The position numbers and the translations under genes are program-made. DNA of 57,785 nucleotides from Candidatus Viridilinea mediisalina. Its GTDB lineage: Bacteria; Chloroflexota; Chloroflexia; Chloroflexales; Chloroflexaceae. A model generated the notes under the pieces. The model was not told where the DNA came from, did no database searches, and worked only from the letters and a program-made list of their open reading frames with translations. This document shows positions 41,279 through 50,004 of the stretch, piece after piece. The first letter of the stretch is position 1, and each line of letters opens with the position of its first letter. The stretch spans positions 1 through 57,785 of the forward strand of contig NZ_NQWI01000020.1 in the NCBI RefSeq assembly GCF_002532535.1, read 5' to 3'.

Positions 41279-41483
41279 ATGCTTGATCATATCATCAATG
41301 AGGCCATTGCGGCCCAGATCTTCCTTATGCCCATCGCCTGAACTGAAGCCGCAGATCGTGCCGACCGAATGGGACACGACCTGGCGTGAGATGTTGCTGC
41401 ATGGCGTGGTACACGACGAGAGCGCCTACGCTAATCTACAATCTGCTATACGGGTCTGGTTGAGCATTTGCCAGAACCCCTAG
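41279..41483 (+). pseudogene. Possible small gene with one-base frameshift
   Basis: From the ATG at 41279 the frame reads MLDHIINEAIAAQIFLMP and then meets a stop (TGA at 41339-41341). In the next frame the sequence continues as protein-like codons (SPELKPQIVPTEWDTTWRE) to a stop at 41483. Removing one base near 41333 would join them into a protein of about 67 residues. The TATAAT box fits a leaderless start. It may be a decayed gene, a sequencing error, or chance; no family is recognised. Confidence 0.35.
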
Positions 41484-41499
41484 TAGAAATGAGCGAACG

Positions 41500-44400
41500 A
41501 TGAGTGTGGCACTTCTCGCTGCTGCAATAGCCATTCTTGCTGCCATCGTAGCTGCGCGTCGCCCCAGTCTCCCCGGGCGCGATATGTTTGTGTTGCTGAT
41601 GCTTGCCATAGGCTGCTGGAGTGTCTTGGAAGCACTTCATCGCCTCACTCCCGATGTTGCATCAGACATCACCCTGACATGCTTCCGGTATATTGCTCTG
41701 TTTAGCGTCCCGTTGCTCACACTGCTCTTCACCCGGCAGGTGGTCGGTCTTGCTGCCCCACGCCCCAAAGTCGTCGTACTACTTGCAGCAATCCCCCTCC
41801 TGACGGTCGTACTCGCATGGACGAACTCCTGGCATGGTTGGATTTGGCTCCAGATCATGCAGCTTGGGCCTGATCTGATCTACAAGCCTGGCCCCTGGTT
41901 ATGGGTCGCCACTAGCTACAACTACGCGCTGCTCAGCGTCACCATGTTCATGCTCATCGACGCCCTGCGCCGTGTTCCGCCCACCTTTCGTTTCCAGATC
42001 CTTGCTATGCTCATCGGCGGCGGACTATCCTGGTTAACTCATGTACTCTACCTTGCCGTTGCCATTCCCGCCATCGTCATCGATCCCACCCCCATCACCT
42101 CTGCCGTGAGCGGAGCGTTCATACTCTGGGGTATGACGCGTCACCACCTGTTCGATCTGATTCCAACTGCTCACGATACGTTGATTAACCAGATCGGCGA
42201 TGGAGTAATCATCTTGGATCACCAGCAACGCACCGTAAGCCTCAACCCGGCGGCCATGCACCTTACTGGCCTTACCGATGAGGCCATTGGCAGGCCGTTT
42301 GCGGAGATGTTCCCTACCCTGGCACATGCCGTAGTCGCTACGGGAGGGGCTACATCCGTATGTACGAATCTCGGCCCCGCTGCGTCTATGATCGAACTCC
42401 GCGTGACCGCGTTCCCCTGCCACCGTAGGGGCGTGGGTGGGTGGCTAGTGACGCTCCATGACATCACCATCCAACATACGCTTGCCCGCGAGCTTGAGGC
42501 GGAGCGCGACTTTGCATTGCAGGTGATACAGACGATGGGTGAGGGGCTTACCGTGGTTGGTGCTGATGGGCGCTTTATTTTTGTGAATGACGCCTACGCC
42601 CGCATGCTTGGCCACGTACCAACAAGCCTGATTGGGCGCTCACCGCTTGATTTCACGGTGGCTGAGGATTGGACGACTCTTGAACGCGCCCGCGCGACCC
42701 GTATGAGTGGCCAGACCAACACCTACCTGTCGCGTCTTCGCCGTGCCGACGGACAGATCGTCCATGTACAGATCACTGGTACACCACATGTGGCAGATGG
42801 GCAATTCGCAGGCAGCGTTGCCGTCATTACCGACATGAGCGAGCGGCTGGCTACCGAGGCAGCCTTACGCGAGAGTGAGCAGCGCTGGCAGTTTGCTCTC
42901 AACGCAGCCAACGATGGACTCTGGGACTGGAACTACGCCACCGGCGAGGTCTTCTTTAGCGAACGCTGGTATACGATGCTCGGCTACGCCCCCGGCGAGT
43001 TGGTTGGCCATGTCTCATCATGGAAGCAGCTCGTCCATCCCAACGACATGCCATACGTTTTAGAGACGCTTCAGGCCCATCTCGACGGACAGATACCCTT
43101 CTACGAGTGTGAGCATCGCTGCTGCGCCAAGAATGGTGCATGGGTCTGGATTCTCGATCGTGGGCGTGTGATCAATCGTGACGAGTATGGGCAACCTCTG
43201 CGCGTGATCGGCACCCATACTGATGTCACTATGCGTCGCACGTTGGAGGCCGAACTGCGCGAAGCTGAACAACGCTTTCGGAGCATGTTTGAGCGTCACC
43301 AAGCAATTATGTTGCTCATCGATCCGTATAGTGGAGCGATTGTGGATGCAAATTTGGCGGCTTCTGCATTCTATGGCTACTCGCTTGAGGAACTGCGTCG
43401 GATGCAGATCCAGGCGATCAACCAACTCTCTCCAGAGCAAGTGGCTGCCGAGCGGAAGCGGGCGTTGACCGAGCAGCGCAACCATTTCGTTTTCCCGCAT
43501 CGGCTGGCACAGGGCGAAATCCGCATGGTCGAGGTTCATTCGAGCCCGATCACCGTTGGTACCTATGTGCTTCTCTTCTCGATTATCCACGACATCAGCG
43601 CCCGTGTGCGTACGGAGGTCGCTGAACGTGAACAGCGTGCCCTGGCCGAGGCGCTGCGCGACACCGCCCTCGCATTGAGCAGCACCCTCAGTGTGGATAG
43701 CGTGCTGGATTGCATTCTCGATCATGTTGGGCGCTTTGTGGCCCATGACGCTGCTACCATTCTGCTGGTGGATGGCGCCAGCGATAGCATCTTGGTTACT
43801 CGTCGGCGGGGCAACCCTCCGCACGATCCAGTCGATGCTGTGGGCATACCGTTTTCGTCGGCGCTGCTGCCAAGCTTGAGCCAGATGGCACATACTGGCC
43901 AACCGGTATTGCTCCCCACCATCCAGATCAATTCCACCGAAGTTGATGTTGCAGCGTCCAGTTGGCTCATGGCATATGCGGGAGTACCCATTTGCATCCG
44001 TCAGGATATAGTGGGCTTTCTTACCGTCGAAAGCGCAACGCCGGGCTGCTTTACGCCCGCACACACTGAACGACTCCAGACGCTGGCCAGTCAGGCTGCC
44101 ATTGCTATCGAACACGCGCAACTCTACGCTGAAGTCGAAGCGCTCGCTGTGACTGATCCGCTGACGGGGATCGTGAATCGGCGCGGCCTGTTCCAATTTG
44201 GTGGGCGCGAGGTGGAACGGGCGCTACGTGGCCACATGCCGCTGGCGCTGATCATGCTCGATATCGATCACTTCAAGCGAATCAACGACACCTATGGTCA
44301 TCCTATGGGCGATCAGGTATTGAGCGCCGTTGCGGACTGTTGCAAGAGCCTCGTGCGGGCGATTGATGTGGTGGCACGCTATGGTGGCGAGGAGTTCGTT

Positions 44401-44664
44401 CTGCTGCTCCCAGACACCGACATAGACGATGCATCCGTGGTAGCTGAACGGCTGCGCCAGGCGATTGCACGGCTGGCCATCCCAAAAATAGGGGCGCAAC
44501 GCGACATCTGCCCACCCATTTATGTGACGGTGAGTCTGGGGGTTGGTGCGCTGAGTCCCGACACGCGGACGTTTGAGACCCTGATCGAGCAGGCCGATCT
44601 TGCCCTCTACACGGCAAAGCAGGCCGGGCGCAACCAGGTACGCTGTGCGCCGCGCGCCATATGA
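41500..44664 (+). CDS. 7TM-PAS-GAF-GGDEF diguanylate cyclase
   Basis: A 1054-residue membrane sensor. Residues 1-225 hold seven predicted helices similar to the N-terminal 7TM region of histidine kinases. Four PAS-like domains follow (about 230-345, 345-460, 465-590, 595-705), each with internal linker helices, then GAF (about 725-865) and GGDEF (about 880-1050). The active site is G962-G-E-E-F, and the inhibitory site R953-A-I-D956 is intact, so c-di-GMP synthesis with product inhibition is expected. There is no EAL domain. The ATG at 41500 was chosen for the first helix. Ligands of the PAS domains cannot be told. Confidence 0.92.
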   Translation: MSVALLAAAIAILAAIVAARRPSLPGRDMFVLLMLAIGCWSVLEALHRLTPDVASDITLTCFRYIALFSVPLLTLLFTRQVVGLAAPRPKVVVLLAAIPLLTVVLAWTNSWHGWIWLQIMQLGPDLIYKPGPWLWVATSYNYALLSVTMFMLIDALRRVPPTFRFQILAMLIGGGLSWLTHVLYLAVAIPAIVIDPTPITSAVSGAFILWGMTRHHLFDLIPTAHDTLINQIGDGVIILDHQQRTVSLNPAAMHLTGLTDEAIGRPFAEMFPTLAHAVVATGGATSVCTNLGPAASMIELRVTAFPCHRRGVGGWLVTLHDITIQHTLARELEAERDFALQVIQTMGEGLTVVGADGRFIFVNDAYARMLGHVPTSLIGRSPLDFTVAEDWTTLERARATRMSGQTNTYLSRLRRADGQIVHVQITGTPHVADGQFAGSVAVITDMSERLATEAALRESEQRWQFALNAANDGLWDWNYATGEVFFSERWYTMLGYAPGELVGHVSSWKQLVHPNDMPYVLETLQAHLDGQIPFYECEHRCCAKNGAWVWILDRGRVINRDEYGQPLRVIGTHTDVTMRRTLEAELREAEQRFRSMFERHQAIMLLIDPYSGAIVDANLAASAFYGYSLEELRRMQIQAINQLSPEQVAAERKRALTEQRNHFVFPHRLAQGEIRMVEVHSSPITVGTYVLLFSIIHDISARVRTEVAEREQRALAEALRDTALALSSTLSVDSVLDCILDHVGRFVAHDAATILLVDGASDSILVTRRRGNPPHDPVDAVGIPFSSALLPSLSQMAHTGQPVLLPTIQINSTEVDVAASSWLMAYAGVPICIRQDIVGFLTVESATPGCFTPAHTERLQTLASQAAIAIEHAQLYAEVEALAVTDPLTGIVNRRGLFQFGGREVERALRGHMPLALIMLDIDHFKRINDTYGHPMGDQVLSAVADCCKSLVRAIDVVARYGGEEFVLLLPDTDIDDASVVAERLRQAIARLAIPKIGAQRDICPPIYVTVSLGVGALSPDTRTFETLIEQADLALYTAKQAGRNQVRCAPRAI

Positions 44665-44764
44665 GTAAGCCAAATCTTGTGTGGAGAGAGGGTGCGCCTT
44701 ACTTGTCACTCGTCACTCATCACTCGTTACTGGTATAAACAAACGGGTTTGGGGCATAGCCCCC

Positions 44765-44793
44765 TAGACAAGTGCTGCCTGTTGGGGTACAAT
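44765..44793 (+). promoter_or_regulatory. Promoter of GAPDH-ArsJ unit
   Basis: TAGACA at 44765-44770 and TACAAT at 44788-44793 with a 17-bp spacer. The operator at 44791-44818 overlaps its downstream edge. Confidence 0.75.
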
Positions 44794-44818
44794 CATATCA
44801 ATGAGAATTGATATGATT
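44791..44818. promoter_or_regulatory. ArsR-like operator
   Basis: AATCATATCAA and TTGATATGATT are a perfect 11-bp inverted pair separated by six bases (TGAGAA). ATCAA-N6-TTGAT fits the general pattern of ArsR/SmtB operators. It covers the expected start of transcription, so it should act by repression, relieved by arsenite. Confidence 0.8.
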
Positions 44819-44838
44819 GTAATTGAAGGAATTGCACT

Positions 44839-45861
44839 ATGGCAACGCGCATCGGCATCAACGGCTTCGGACGGATCGGGCGGCTGGCGTTACGGGCGGC
44901 TTGGGGCTGGCCTGAGTTGGAGTTTGCCCATATTAATGAGCTTGGCGGTGATGGATCGGTGGGGGCGCATCTGCTCAATTTCGATTCGGTGCATGGCCGT
45001 TGGCAGTATGAGGCTCATGGCGAAAAGGATCGCCTCATGGTTGGCGCTACAACCATTGGCTATAGTAGCCACAAAGACCCCGGTGCGGTGCCGTGGGCTG
45101 CGGCGGGGGTTGAGGTGGTGCTGGAGGCTACGGGTAAGTTTCGCACCCCCGAACAGCTTGCCGCCTACTTCCAGGCTGGCGTGAAGAAGGTGATTGTGGC
45201 TGCGCCAGTCAAGGGTGGTACGCTCAATATTGTGATGGGCGTCAATGATCATCTCTACAATCCCGCCGAACATCATATCGTTACCGCTGCCTCGTGTACC
45301 ACCAACTGCCTTGCTCCGGTGGTCAAGGTGATCCACGAAAGGATTGGGATTACGCATGGTATGATTACCACGATCCATAGTTCAACCAATACGCAGAGTG
45401 TCCACGACCAGCCCCACAAGGATTTGCGCCGCGCCCGTGCTTCAGGGCTCTCATTGGTGCCCACTACCACCGGCTCGGCCACCGCCATCGGCCTAATCTT
45501 CCCGGAGTTGCAGGGCAAACTGGATGGCCAAGCGGTACGTGTGCCGCTGCTCAACGCCTCGCTCACCGACTGCGTCTTTGAGGTTGCACGGCCCACCAGT
45601 GTCGCTGAAGTCAACCAACTGCTCGAAGACGCAGCCAATGGCCCACTTCAAGGCATTATGGCCTACGAAACCCGCCCGCTTGTCTCAATCGATTTTGTCA
45701 CCAATCCCCACTCCGCAATTGTAGACGCAGCCTGCACCATGGTCACCAATGGAACGCAGGTCAAAATCTATGCTTGGTACGATAATGAATGGGGCTACGC
45801 CAACCGCTATGTAGCATTGGCGCGCAAGGTGGCACTGAGTTTAGGGAAGGATGAAGGATGA
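44839..45861 (+). CDS. gap: ArsJ-associated glyceraldehyde-3-phosphate dehydrogenase
   Basis: A 340-residue dehydrogenase. The NAD-binding site begins INGFGRIGR (7-15); the catalytic pair is C153 in ASCTTNC and H180 in TIHSSTNTQ. Its place before arsJ points to the arsenate pathway, where GAPDH makes 1-arseno-3-phosphoglycerate from arsenate and glyceraldehyde 3-phosphate, which ArsJ then exports (established for this pair). It could also serve glycolysis. GAAGGA precedes the ATG at 44839. An ArsR-like operator precedes it, but no arsR gene is in the window. Confidence 0.93.
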   Translation: MATRIGINGFGRIGRLALRAAWGWPELEFAHINELGGDGSVGAHLLNFDSVHGRWQYEAHGEKDRLMVGATTIGYSSHKDPGAVPWAAAGVEVVLEATGKFRTPEQLAAYFQAGVKKVIVAAPVKGGTLNIVMGVNDHLYNPAEHHIVTAASCTTNCLAPVVKVIHERIGITHGMITTIHSSTNTQSVHDQPHKDLRRARASGLSLVPTTTGSATAIGLIFPELQGKLDGQAVRVPLLNASLTDCVFEVARPTSVAEVNQLLEDAANGPLQGIMAYETRPLVSIDFVTNPHSAIVDAACTMVTNGTQVKIYAWYDNEWGYANRYVALARKVALSLGKDEG

Positions 45862-45910
45862 AGGATGAAATAGGGAAACCTCCCTTTCTGAAAGCCTCCC
45901 TCATATATAA

Positions 45911-46015
45911 AATTCTCTGTGTCCTCTGTGCCTCTGTGGTGAAATTCTCTGTGTCCTCTGTGCCTCTGTGGTGAAATTCTCTGTGTCCTCTGTGGTGAAA
46001 CCCTCTCTCTCCTCT
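45911..46015. repeat. CTCTGTG-rich repeat tract, copy 2
   Basis: About three copies of a 40-bp unit built of CTCTGTGTCCTCTGTG and TGGTGAAATT, matching 38225-38265. It fills most of the gap between the GAPDH and ArsJ genes. Confidence 0.85.
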
Positions 46016-46028
46016 AAGGTGTGGACTC

Positions 46029-47297
46029 ATGCACCAAACTAACAACCTCCGCAACTACATCCTCGTCACCGGGGCCTATTGGGCGGATACGCTCACCGAT
46101 GGGGCGATCCGCATGCTGGTGCTCTTCTACTTCTTCCAGTTGGGCTATAGCCCCTTTGAGGTGGCGATGCTCTTTCTCTTCTATGAGATCTTTGGCATCA
46201 TCACCAACCTCTTTGGCGGCTATTTGGGGGCGCGCTTTGGCCTCAAGACGACCCTCTTTCTCGGTTTAGGCACCCAACTGATCGCCTTGGGCCTCCTTGC
46301 CTTTGCCCCACCAAGCCTCTTGGTGGTTCCCTACGTCATGCTCGCCCAAGCGCTCTCTGGGATTGCCAAAGACCTCACCAAGATGTCGTCGAAGAGCGCG
46401 GTGAAGCTGGTTGCGGGCGAAACGCAGGGCCAACTCTACAAGTGGGTGAGCATCCTCACCGGCTCGAAGAATGCGATCAAGGGGGTCGGCTTCTTCCTGG
46501 GGGCGCTGCTGCTCAACCTCGTAGGCTTCCAAGTGGCCCTGTTCATTCTAGCCGCCCTGGTGCTGCTGGCGCTCATTCTGGCCATGGTGCTAATCAAGGG
46601 CGACCTTGGCACAGCCAACAAGCAGGCCAAATTCAGCCAGATGTTCTCCCACAACCAAGCGGTTAACATGCTGGCCGCAGCGCGCATCTTCCTCTTTGGG
46701 GCGCGTGATGTCTGGTTTGTGGTGGGGCTACCTGTATTTTTTGTCAGCGTCTTAGGCTGGGACTTCTGGCAGGCGGGGGGCTTTATGGCCGCGTGGACGA
46801 TTGGCTATGGTGTTGTGCAAGCAGCCACGCCGGGCCTGATCCGTCGTCGCGTCGAAGGGGCCAATGAACCGGATGGGCGCACTGCAAGCGGGTTAGCCTT
46901 TGCGCTCGCCGCCTTCCCCGCAAGCATCGCCCTCGCCCTCAGCGCCGGAATTGCCCCCGCGTTCGCCGTCGTGGCGGGCCTATTGGCCTTCGGTGCCATC
47001 TTCGCGCTCAACTCCGCTGTCCACAGCTACCTCATCCTTGCCTATACCGACAGCGACAAAGTAGCAATGAATGTCGGCTTCTACTACATGGCCAACGCCA
47101 TGGGCCGTCTCGCAGGCACCGTACTGTCGGGCCTACTCTACCAACTGGGTCTCCAATACGGCAGTTACGGCGGCCTGATCGCCTGCCTCTGGGCCTCTGT
47201 CGCCTTTGTCATCGCCGCCGGCGGGCTCTCGTTGCTACTGCCCACCAACCGCGCACCACGCACCCGACCAATTGTGTTGAAGGATGTTGGTGAGTGA
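46029..47297 (+). CDS. arsJ: ArsJ, organoarsenical efflux transporter
   Basis: A 422-residue major facilitator superfamily protein with twelve predicted helices. The N-terminus LRNYILVTGAYWADTLTDGAIRML and the loop LTKMSSKSAVKL, GQLYKWVSILTGSKNAIKG are typical of ArsJ. It exports 1-arseno-3-phosphoglycerate, made by the GAPDH encoded just upstream, which then breaks down to arsenate outside (family knowledge). The pair gives arsenate resistance. AAGGTG precedes the ATG. The 167-bp gap to the GAPDH gene is filled with a CTCTGTG tract. Confidence 0.93.
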   Translation: MHQTNNLRNYILVTGAYWADTLTDGAIRMLVLFYFFQLGYSPFEVAMLFLFYEIFGIITNLFGGYLGARFGLKTTLFLGLGTQLIALGLLAFAPPSLLVVPYVMLAQALSGIAKDLTKMSSKSAVKLVAGETQGQLYKWVSILTGSKNAIKGVGFFLGALLLNLVGFQVALFILAALVLLALILAMVLIKGDLGTANKQAKFSQMFSHNQAVNMLAAARIFLFGARDVWFVVGLPVFFVSVLGWDFWQAGGFMAAWTIGYGVVQAATPGLIRRRVEGANEPDGRTASGLAFALAAFPASIALALSAGIAPAFAVVAGLLAFGAIFALNSAVHSYLILAYTDSDKVAMNVGFYYMANAMGRLAGTVLSGLLYQLGLQYGSYGGLIACLWASVAFVIAAGGLSLLLPTNRAPRTRPIVLKDVGE

Positions 47298-47370
47298 TAC
47301 CAATTATACCAACTTCCAGTTACACCCACATGCTACAATACCAACATGGCATATCATCAAGCACGTGAAA

Positions 47371-47446
47371 GCCCATTGCGACGCCATGTTCGGCAATCTA
47401 CAATCTACAATCTACAATCTACAATCTACAATCTACAATCTACAAT
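47371..47446 (+). repeat. ACAATCT heptamer array, copy with full lead
   Basis: GAAAGCCCATTGCGACGCC, ATGTTCGG lead is followed by about 7.5 tandem CAATCTA units (47394-47446). The lead matches that at 11874-11903. It ends 12 bases before the next gene's ATG. Confidence 0.9.
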
Positions 47447-47457
47447 GGTATCATCCC

Positions 47458-47859
47458 ATGCGAATATTTTACCTCATCCTCGTCGCTTTGCTCAGTCTCA
47501 GCCTTATGGGTTGTATGGATAGTGCGCCTTTGCTTGAGTCGCAGGCTGAACATCCCTGTGACGTAAGTGCCTATGTTGAACTCCGCAATGAACGTAAGTA
47601 TACGCAGACTTTGGCTAATTGGACATACGCGCATAATAATGTAGAGCAAACGCTCCCCACCTTTACCCTCGCTCCAGGCGAGCATTTTCGCATTTGGCGT
47701 GGGGTTGGTCAAGATGATGAGTACAACTTTTATATTGGCGAAGCAACGGATACATGGAATTTTTCGGGCAACGATCACGTTGCGATTATCCGCCCTAATT
47801 CATGGTGGATGATTGAACACCATTGGTTTATATGTAGTACTCCATCGCTAGCGCGGTGA
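47458..47859 (+). CDS. Lipoprotein with lamin-tail-like domain
   Basis: A 133-residue lipoprotein. Signal peptide MRIFYLILVALLSLSLMG with lipobox ending LMGC (C19). Residues about 35-110 resemble the lamin-tail beta fold (AYVELRNERK, LANWTYAHNN, LPTFTLAPGEHFRIWRG, GNDHVAIIRP). Such domains stand alone or in extracellular nucleases and surface proteins; here there is no other domain. The start at 47458 fits the signal peptide, and lacks a clear ribosome site because repeat DNA runs to within 12 bases. Confidence 0.72.
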   Translation: MRIFYLILVALLSLSLMGCMDSAPLLESQAEHPCDVSAYVELRNERKYTQTLANWTYAHNNVEQTLPTFTLAPGEHFRIWRGVGQDDEYNFYIGEATDTWNFSGNDHVAIIRPNSWWMIEHHWFICSTPSLAR

Positions 47860-47905
47860 GGAACACGGCAAACCAACAGAGGTGGCGTTGCTGTAGCCCT
47901 AGCGG

Positions 47906-47934
47906 TTGACGCCCATAGATCACACTGCTATAAT
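47906..47934 (+). promoter_or_regulatory. Promoter of 157-residue membrane protein gene
   Basis: TTGACG at 47906-47911 and TATAAT at 47929-47934 with a 17-bp spacer, a near-consensus promoter. The ATG of the next gene is at 47985, with GGAGG at 47968-47972. Confidence 0.8.
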
Positions 47935-47984
47935 CGCCGCGATCCGCTCTGGATCAGCTTGTTGCTTGGAGGATCGCGTAGCTT

Positions 47985-48458
47985 ATGGGGCTTATTACCT
48001 ATCTCACAACCGCCGAAGCTCAGTTTGGGACACTCGCTTGGATCTTTTTTATTGCTCAAATTGTTGGGGTTGGTCTGGGTGCCTATCTTTACTTTCGCCA
48101 TACCGAGCGTAATCCCGCTCGCTATACCTTCATGCGCCAGTTGGGCCTTGCCATTATGCTGCTGACTGGGGTTGGAGTGCTTTTTGGGACGCTGCGCCTA
48201 CTCGATGTGCCTACGCTCAATATGCGGCTCTGGCTCTGGGGCCAAGCGTTGATTGAGGTCGTAGTCTTTGGCTATGTCGTCTACTACATGCAGAAGGTGC
48301 TGCCAAAGCTTGAGCGCGAAGCGCGTGCCAAGGGCATCAAGTTGCCGCAACCGCCTCCGCGTGCCTCCCGCACCGAGGCGGAACCTGTCAGTGAGCCGTC
48401 TCCTCCGTCTACCACTGGGCGACGCGATTCCCGCCGCGATCGCAAACGTAAGAAATAA
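47985..48458 (+). CDS. Membrane protein with basic tail, unknown function
   Basis: A 157-residue protein. Three predicted helices (about 15-38, 50-70 and 80-103) are followed by a cytoplasmic tail rich in proline, serine and, at the end, arginine and lysine (RRDSRRDRKRKK). I do not recognise the family. A near-consensus promoter stands upstream and GGAGG 12 bases before the ATG, a rather long spacing. The tail could bind nucleic acid or membrane phospholipid; this is conjecture. Confidence 0.75.
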   Translation: MGLITYLTTAEAQFGTLAWIFFIAQIVGVGLGAYLYFRHTERNPARYTFMRQLGLAIMLLTGVGVLFGTLRLLDVPTLNMRLWLWGQALIEVVVFGYVVYYMQKVLPKLEREARAKGIKLPQPPPRASRTEAEPVSEPSPPSTTGRRDSRRDRKRKK

Positions 48459-48524
48459 GGGAAGCAGAAATTGTTACGTATCCTAGCAGCCTGTCATGCT
48501 GAATAGTCCATGATTCGCGGGCAT

Positions 48525-48606
48525 CGTAGTGCCGACTTTAGTCGGCTGAGGTCTTTGCCAGCAATGGGAAGCCGACTAAAGTCGGCACTACCTATGGCGC
48601 AAATAG
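48525..48606. repeat. GTAGTGCCGACTTTAG palindrome, copy 2
   Basis: GTAGTGCCGACTTTAGTCGGC and its inverse GCCGACTAAAGTCGGCACTAC enclose a 30-bp centre, and are followed by CTATGGCGCAAA, as at 16866-16880. The outer AGGGATGGTTTCAG ends of the 16726 element are not clear here. The rest of the 48459-48690 gap has no gene. Confidence 0.85.
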
Positions 48607-48690
48607 GAACGTTCCTATTCCCTAAGCCGATAGCTGTTAGTCGGACATGGCGTTCCAACAGAATTGGTATAAACTCAAGGATGCTCCACC

Positions 48691-49023
48691 ATGATCAAAG
48701 GCCCAAGTGCGAACTGGATCGAGGTCTTCCCCGGGGTGCGCCGCCGTCGCTTGGTCGCTACGCCTGCGATCTATCAGATGATTGTCCATCTCGCGGCTGG
48801 TAGCGAGATCCCAAGCCACCAGCATCCCCAAGAACAGATTAGCTATGTGGTGAGTGGGCGCTTGCGCATGCAGCTTGATGCGACTGTGTGTGAGGCTGGC
48901 CCCGGTGATGCGGTCGCTATCCCTGCCAATAGTCCCCACGCTGTCTGGACACTCGAAGATGCGGTGGTTCTCGATACTTTTACCCCGCCTCGCGCTGACT
49001 ATTTGGCCGCCGATGGCGATTAA
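48691..49023 (+). CDS. Single-domain cupin protein
   Basis: A 110-residue protein of the small cupin superfamily. The first motif is PSHQHPQEQISYVVSGRL (metal-binding H and E/Q positions, H46, H48 and Q52 approximately), and the second PANSPHAVWTLED. Function could be an isomerase, dioxygenase or small-molecule sensor; the family is too wide for a guess. AAGGA precedes the ATG. It lies between the repeat at 48525 and the palindrome at 49027. Confidence 0.88.
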   Translation: MIKGPSANWIEVFPGVRRRRLVATPAIYQMIVHLAAGSEIPSHQHPQEQISYVVSGRLRMQLDATVCEAGPGDAVAIPANSPHAVWTLEDAVVLDTFTPPRADYLAADGD

Positions 49024-49026
49024 GTA

Positions 49027-49053
49027 GTCTGGGAGAACCAGGTTCTCCCAGAC
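49027..49053. repeat. Perfect 13-bp palindrome after cupin gene
   Basis: GTCTGGGAGAACC-A-GGTTCTCCCAGAC lies four bases behind the cupin stop codon. It shares the GGAACC-W-GGTTCC core with 12731-12753 and 41171-41243. No U-run follows. Confidence 0.85.
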
Positions 49054-49107
49054 CCAGCTCAGCTAGAGGGTAGCCGCAGCATTCTTACAGCTCCGCTAGG
49101 AACCAAT

Positions 49108-50004
49108 ATGCTCCAGACCCTGATTGGCTTTGCGCGCCCCCATACGGTCATTGCTACCAGTGTGCAGGTGTTGACCATTCTGGTGATTGTGGCCGGTACG
49201 CAGGCGCTGCAACTGACATCACTTGCTGTTGCCGCTGTAACGTTGTTGATCTGCCTGGCCCTCAATCTCTATGTGGTTGGGGTGAATCAGTTGACCGACG
49301 TGGAGATTGATCGCGTTAATAAGCCTTGGTTGCCGATTGCGGCTGGTACTCTGAGCCTCCAAAATGGGCAGCGCTTAGTCATTGCTGCGGCCCTGCTGGC
49401 CCTTGTTGGCGCGGCCCTCGCTGGCCCCTTTCTGCTGGCGATGGTGGCGCTGATTATGCTGATTGGTTCGCTCTATTCGCTGCCGCCGCTGCGCCTTAAA
49501 CGCTGGCCTATCCCCGCTGCGTTGAGTATCGCCATTGCTCGTGGCGTTATCTCGAACTTGGGGGTGGCGCTGCACTACCGCTATACCCTTGGCGTTGAAC
49601 TACCGCTTGGCACCATGACGATGCTGGCGGTCTTCTTTTTTGGCTTTGCTTTGGTGATTGCGATCTATAAAGACCTGCCTGATGATGCGGGGGATCGCCA
49701 GTTTCAGATTGAGACCTTTACCACGAGGATGGGGCCGCAACAGGTACTCAATCTAGGGCGAGTGGTGATGAGTGTGTGCTATGCTTTGCCCATTGTCATT
49801 GCTCTGTTGAGTCTGCCCGGCTTTGCGCCCCTCTTTCTGCTTGTCAGCCACCTGATCGTTATCGCTATCTTTTGGTGGGCCACGCTGCGTGTGGATTTGA
49901 GCCAGCAGCAGTCTATCACCAATTTCTACATGCTGCTCTGGGGCCTCTTCTATGCTGAGTTTGCCCTGTTGAGCCTCTATGAGTTGGCGCGGGTGACGAC
50001 ATGA
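49108..50004 (+). CDS. Homogentisate prenyltransferase-like UbiA protein
   Basis: A 298-residue integral membrane prenyltransferase with about nine helices. The first Asp-rich motif is N60-QLTDVEIDRVNKP (D64, D68) and the second is KDLPDDAGDR. NQLTDVEIDRVNKPWLPIA resembles homogentisate phytyl/solanesyl transferases of tocopherol or plastoquinone synthesis, though the aromatic acceptor in this organism is not known. It overlaps the next UbiA gene by 4 bases (ATGA), so the two are coupled. Weak TAGGAA precedes the ATG. Confidence 0.85.
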   Translation: MLQTLIGFARPHTVIATSVQVLTILVIVAGTQALQLTSLAVAAVTLLICLALNLYVVGVNQLTDVEIDRVNKPWLPIAAGTLSLQNGQRLVIAAALLALVGAALAGPFLLAMVALIMLIGSLYSLPPLRLKRWPIPAALSIAIARGVISNLGVALHYRYTLGVELPLGTMTMLAVFFFGFALVIAIYKDLPDDAGDRQFQIETFTTRMGPQQVLNLGRVVMSVCYALPIVIALLSLPGFAPLFLLVSHLIVIAIFWWATLRVDLSQQQSITNFYMLLWGLFYAEFALLSLYELARVTT

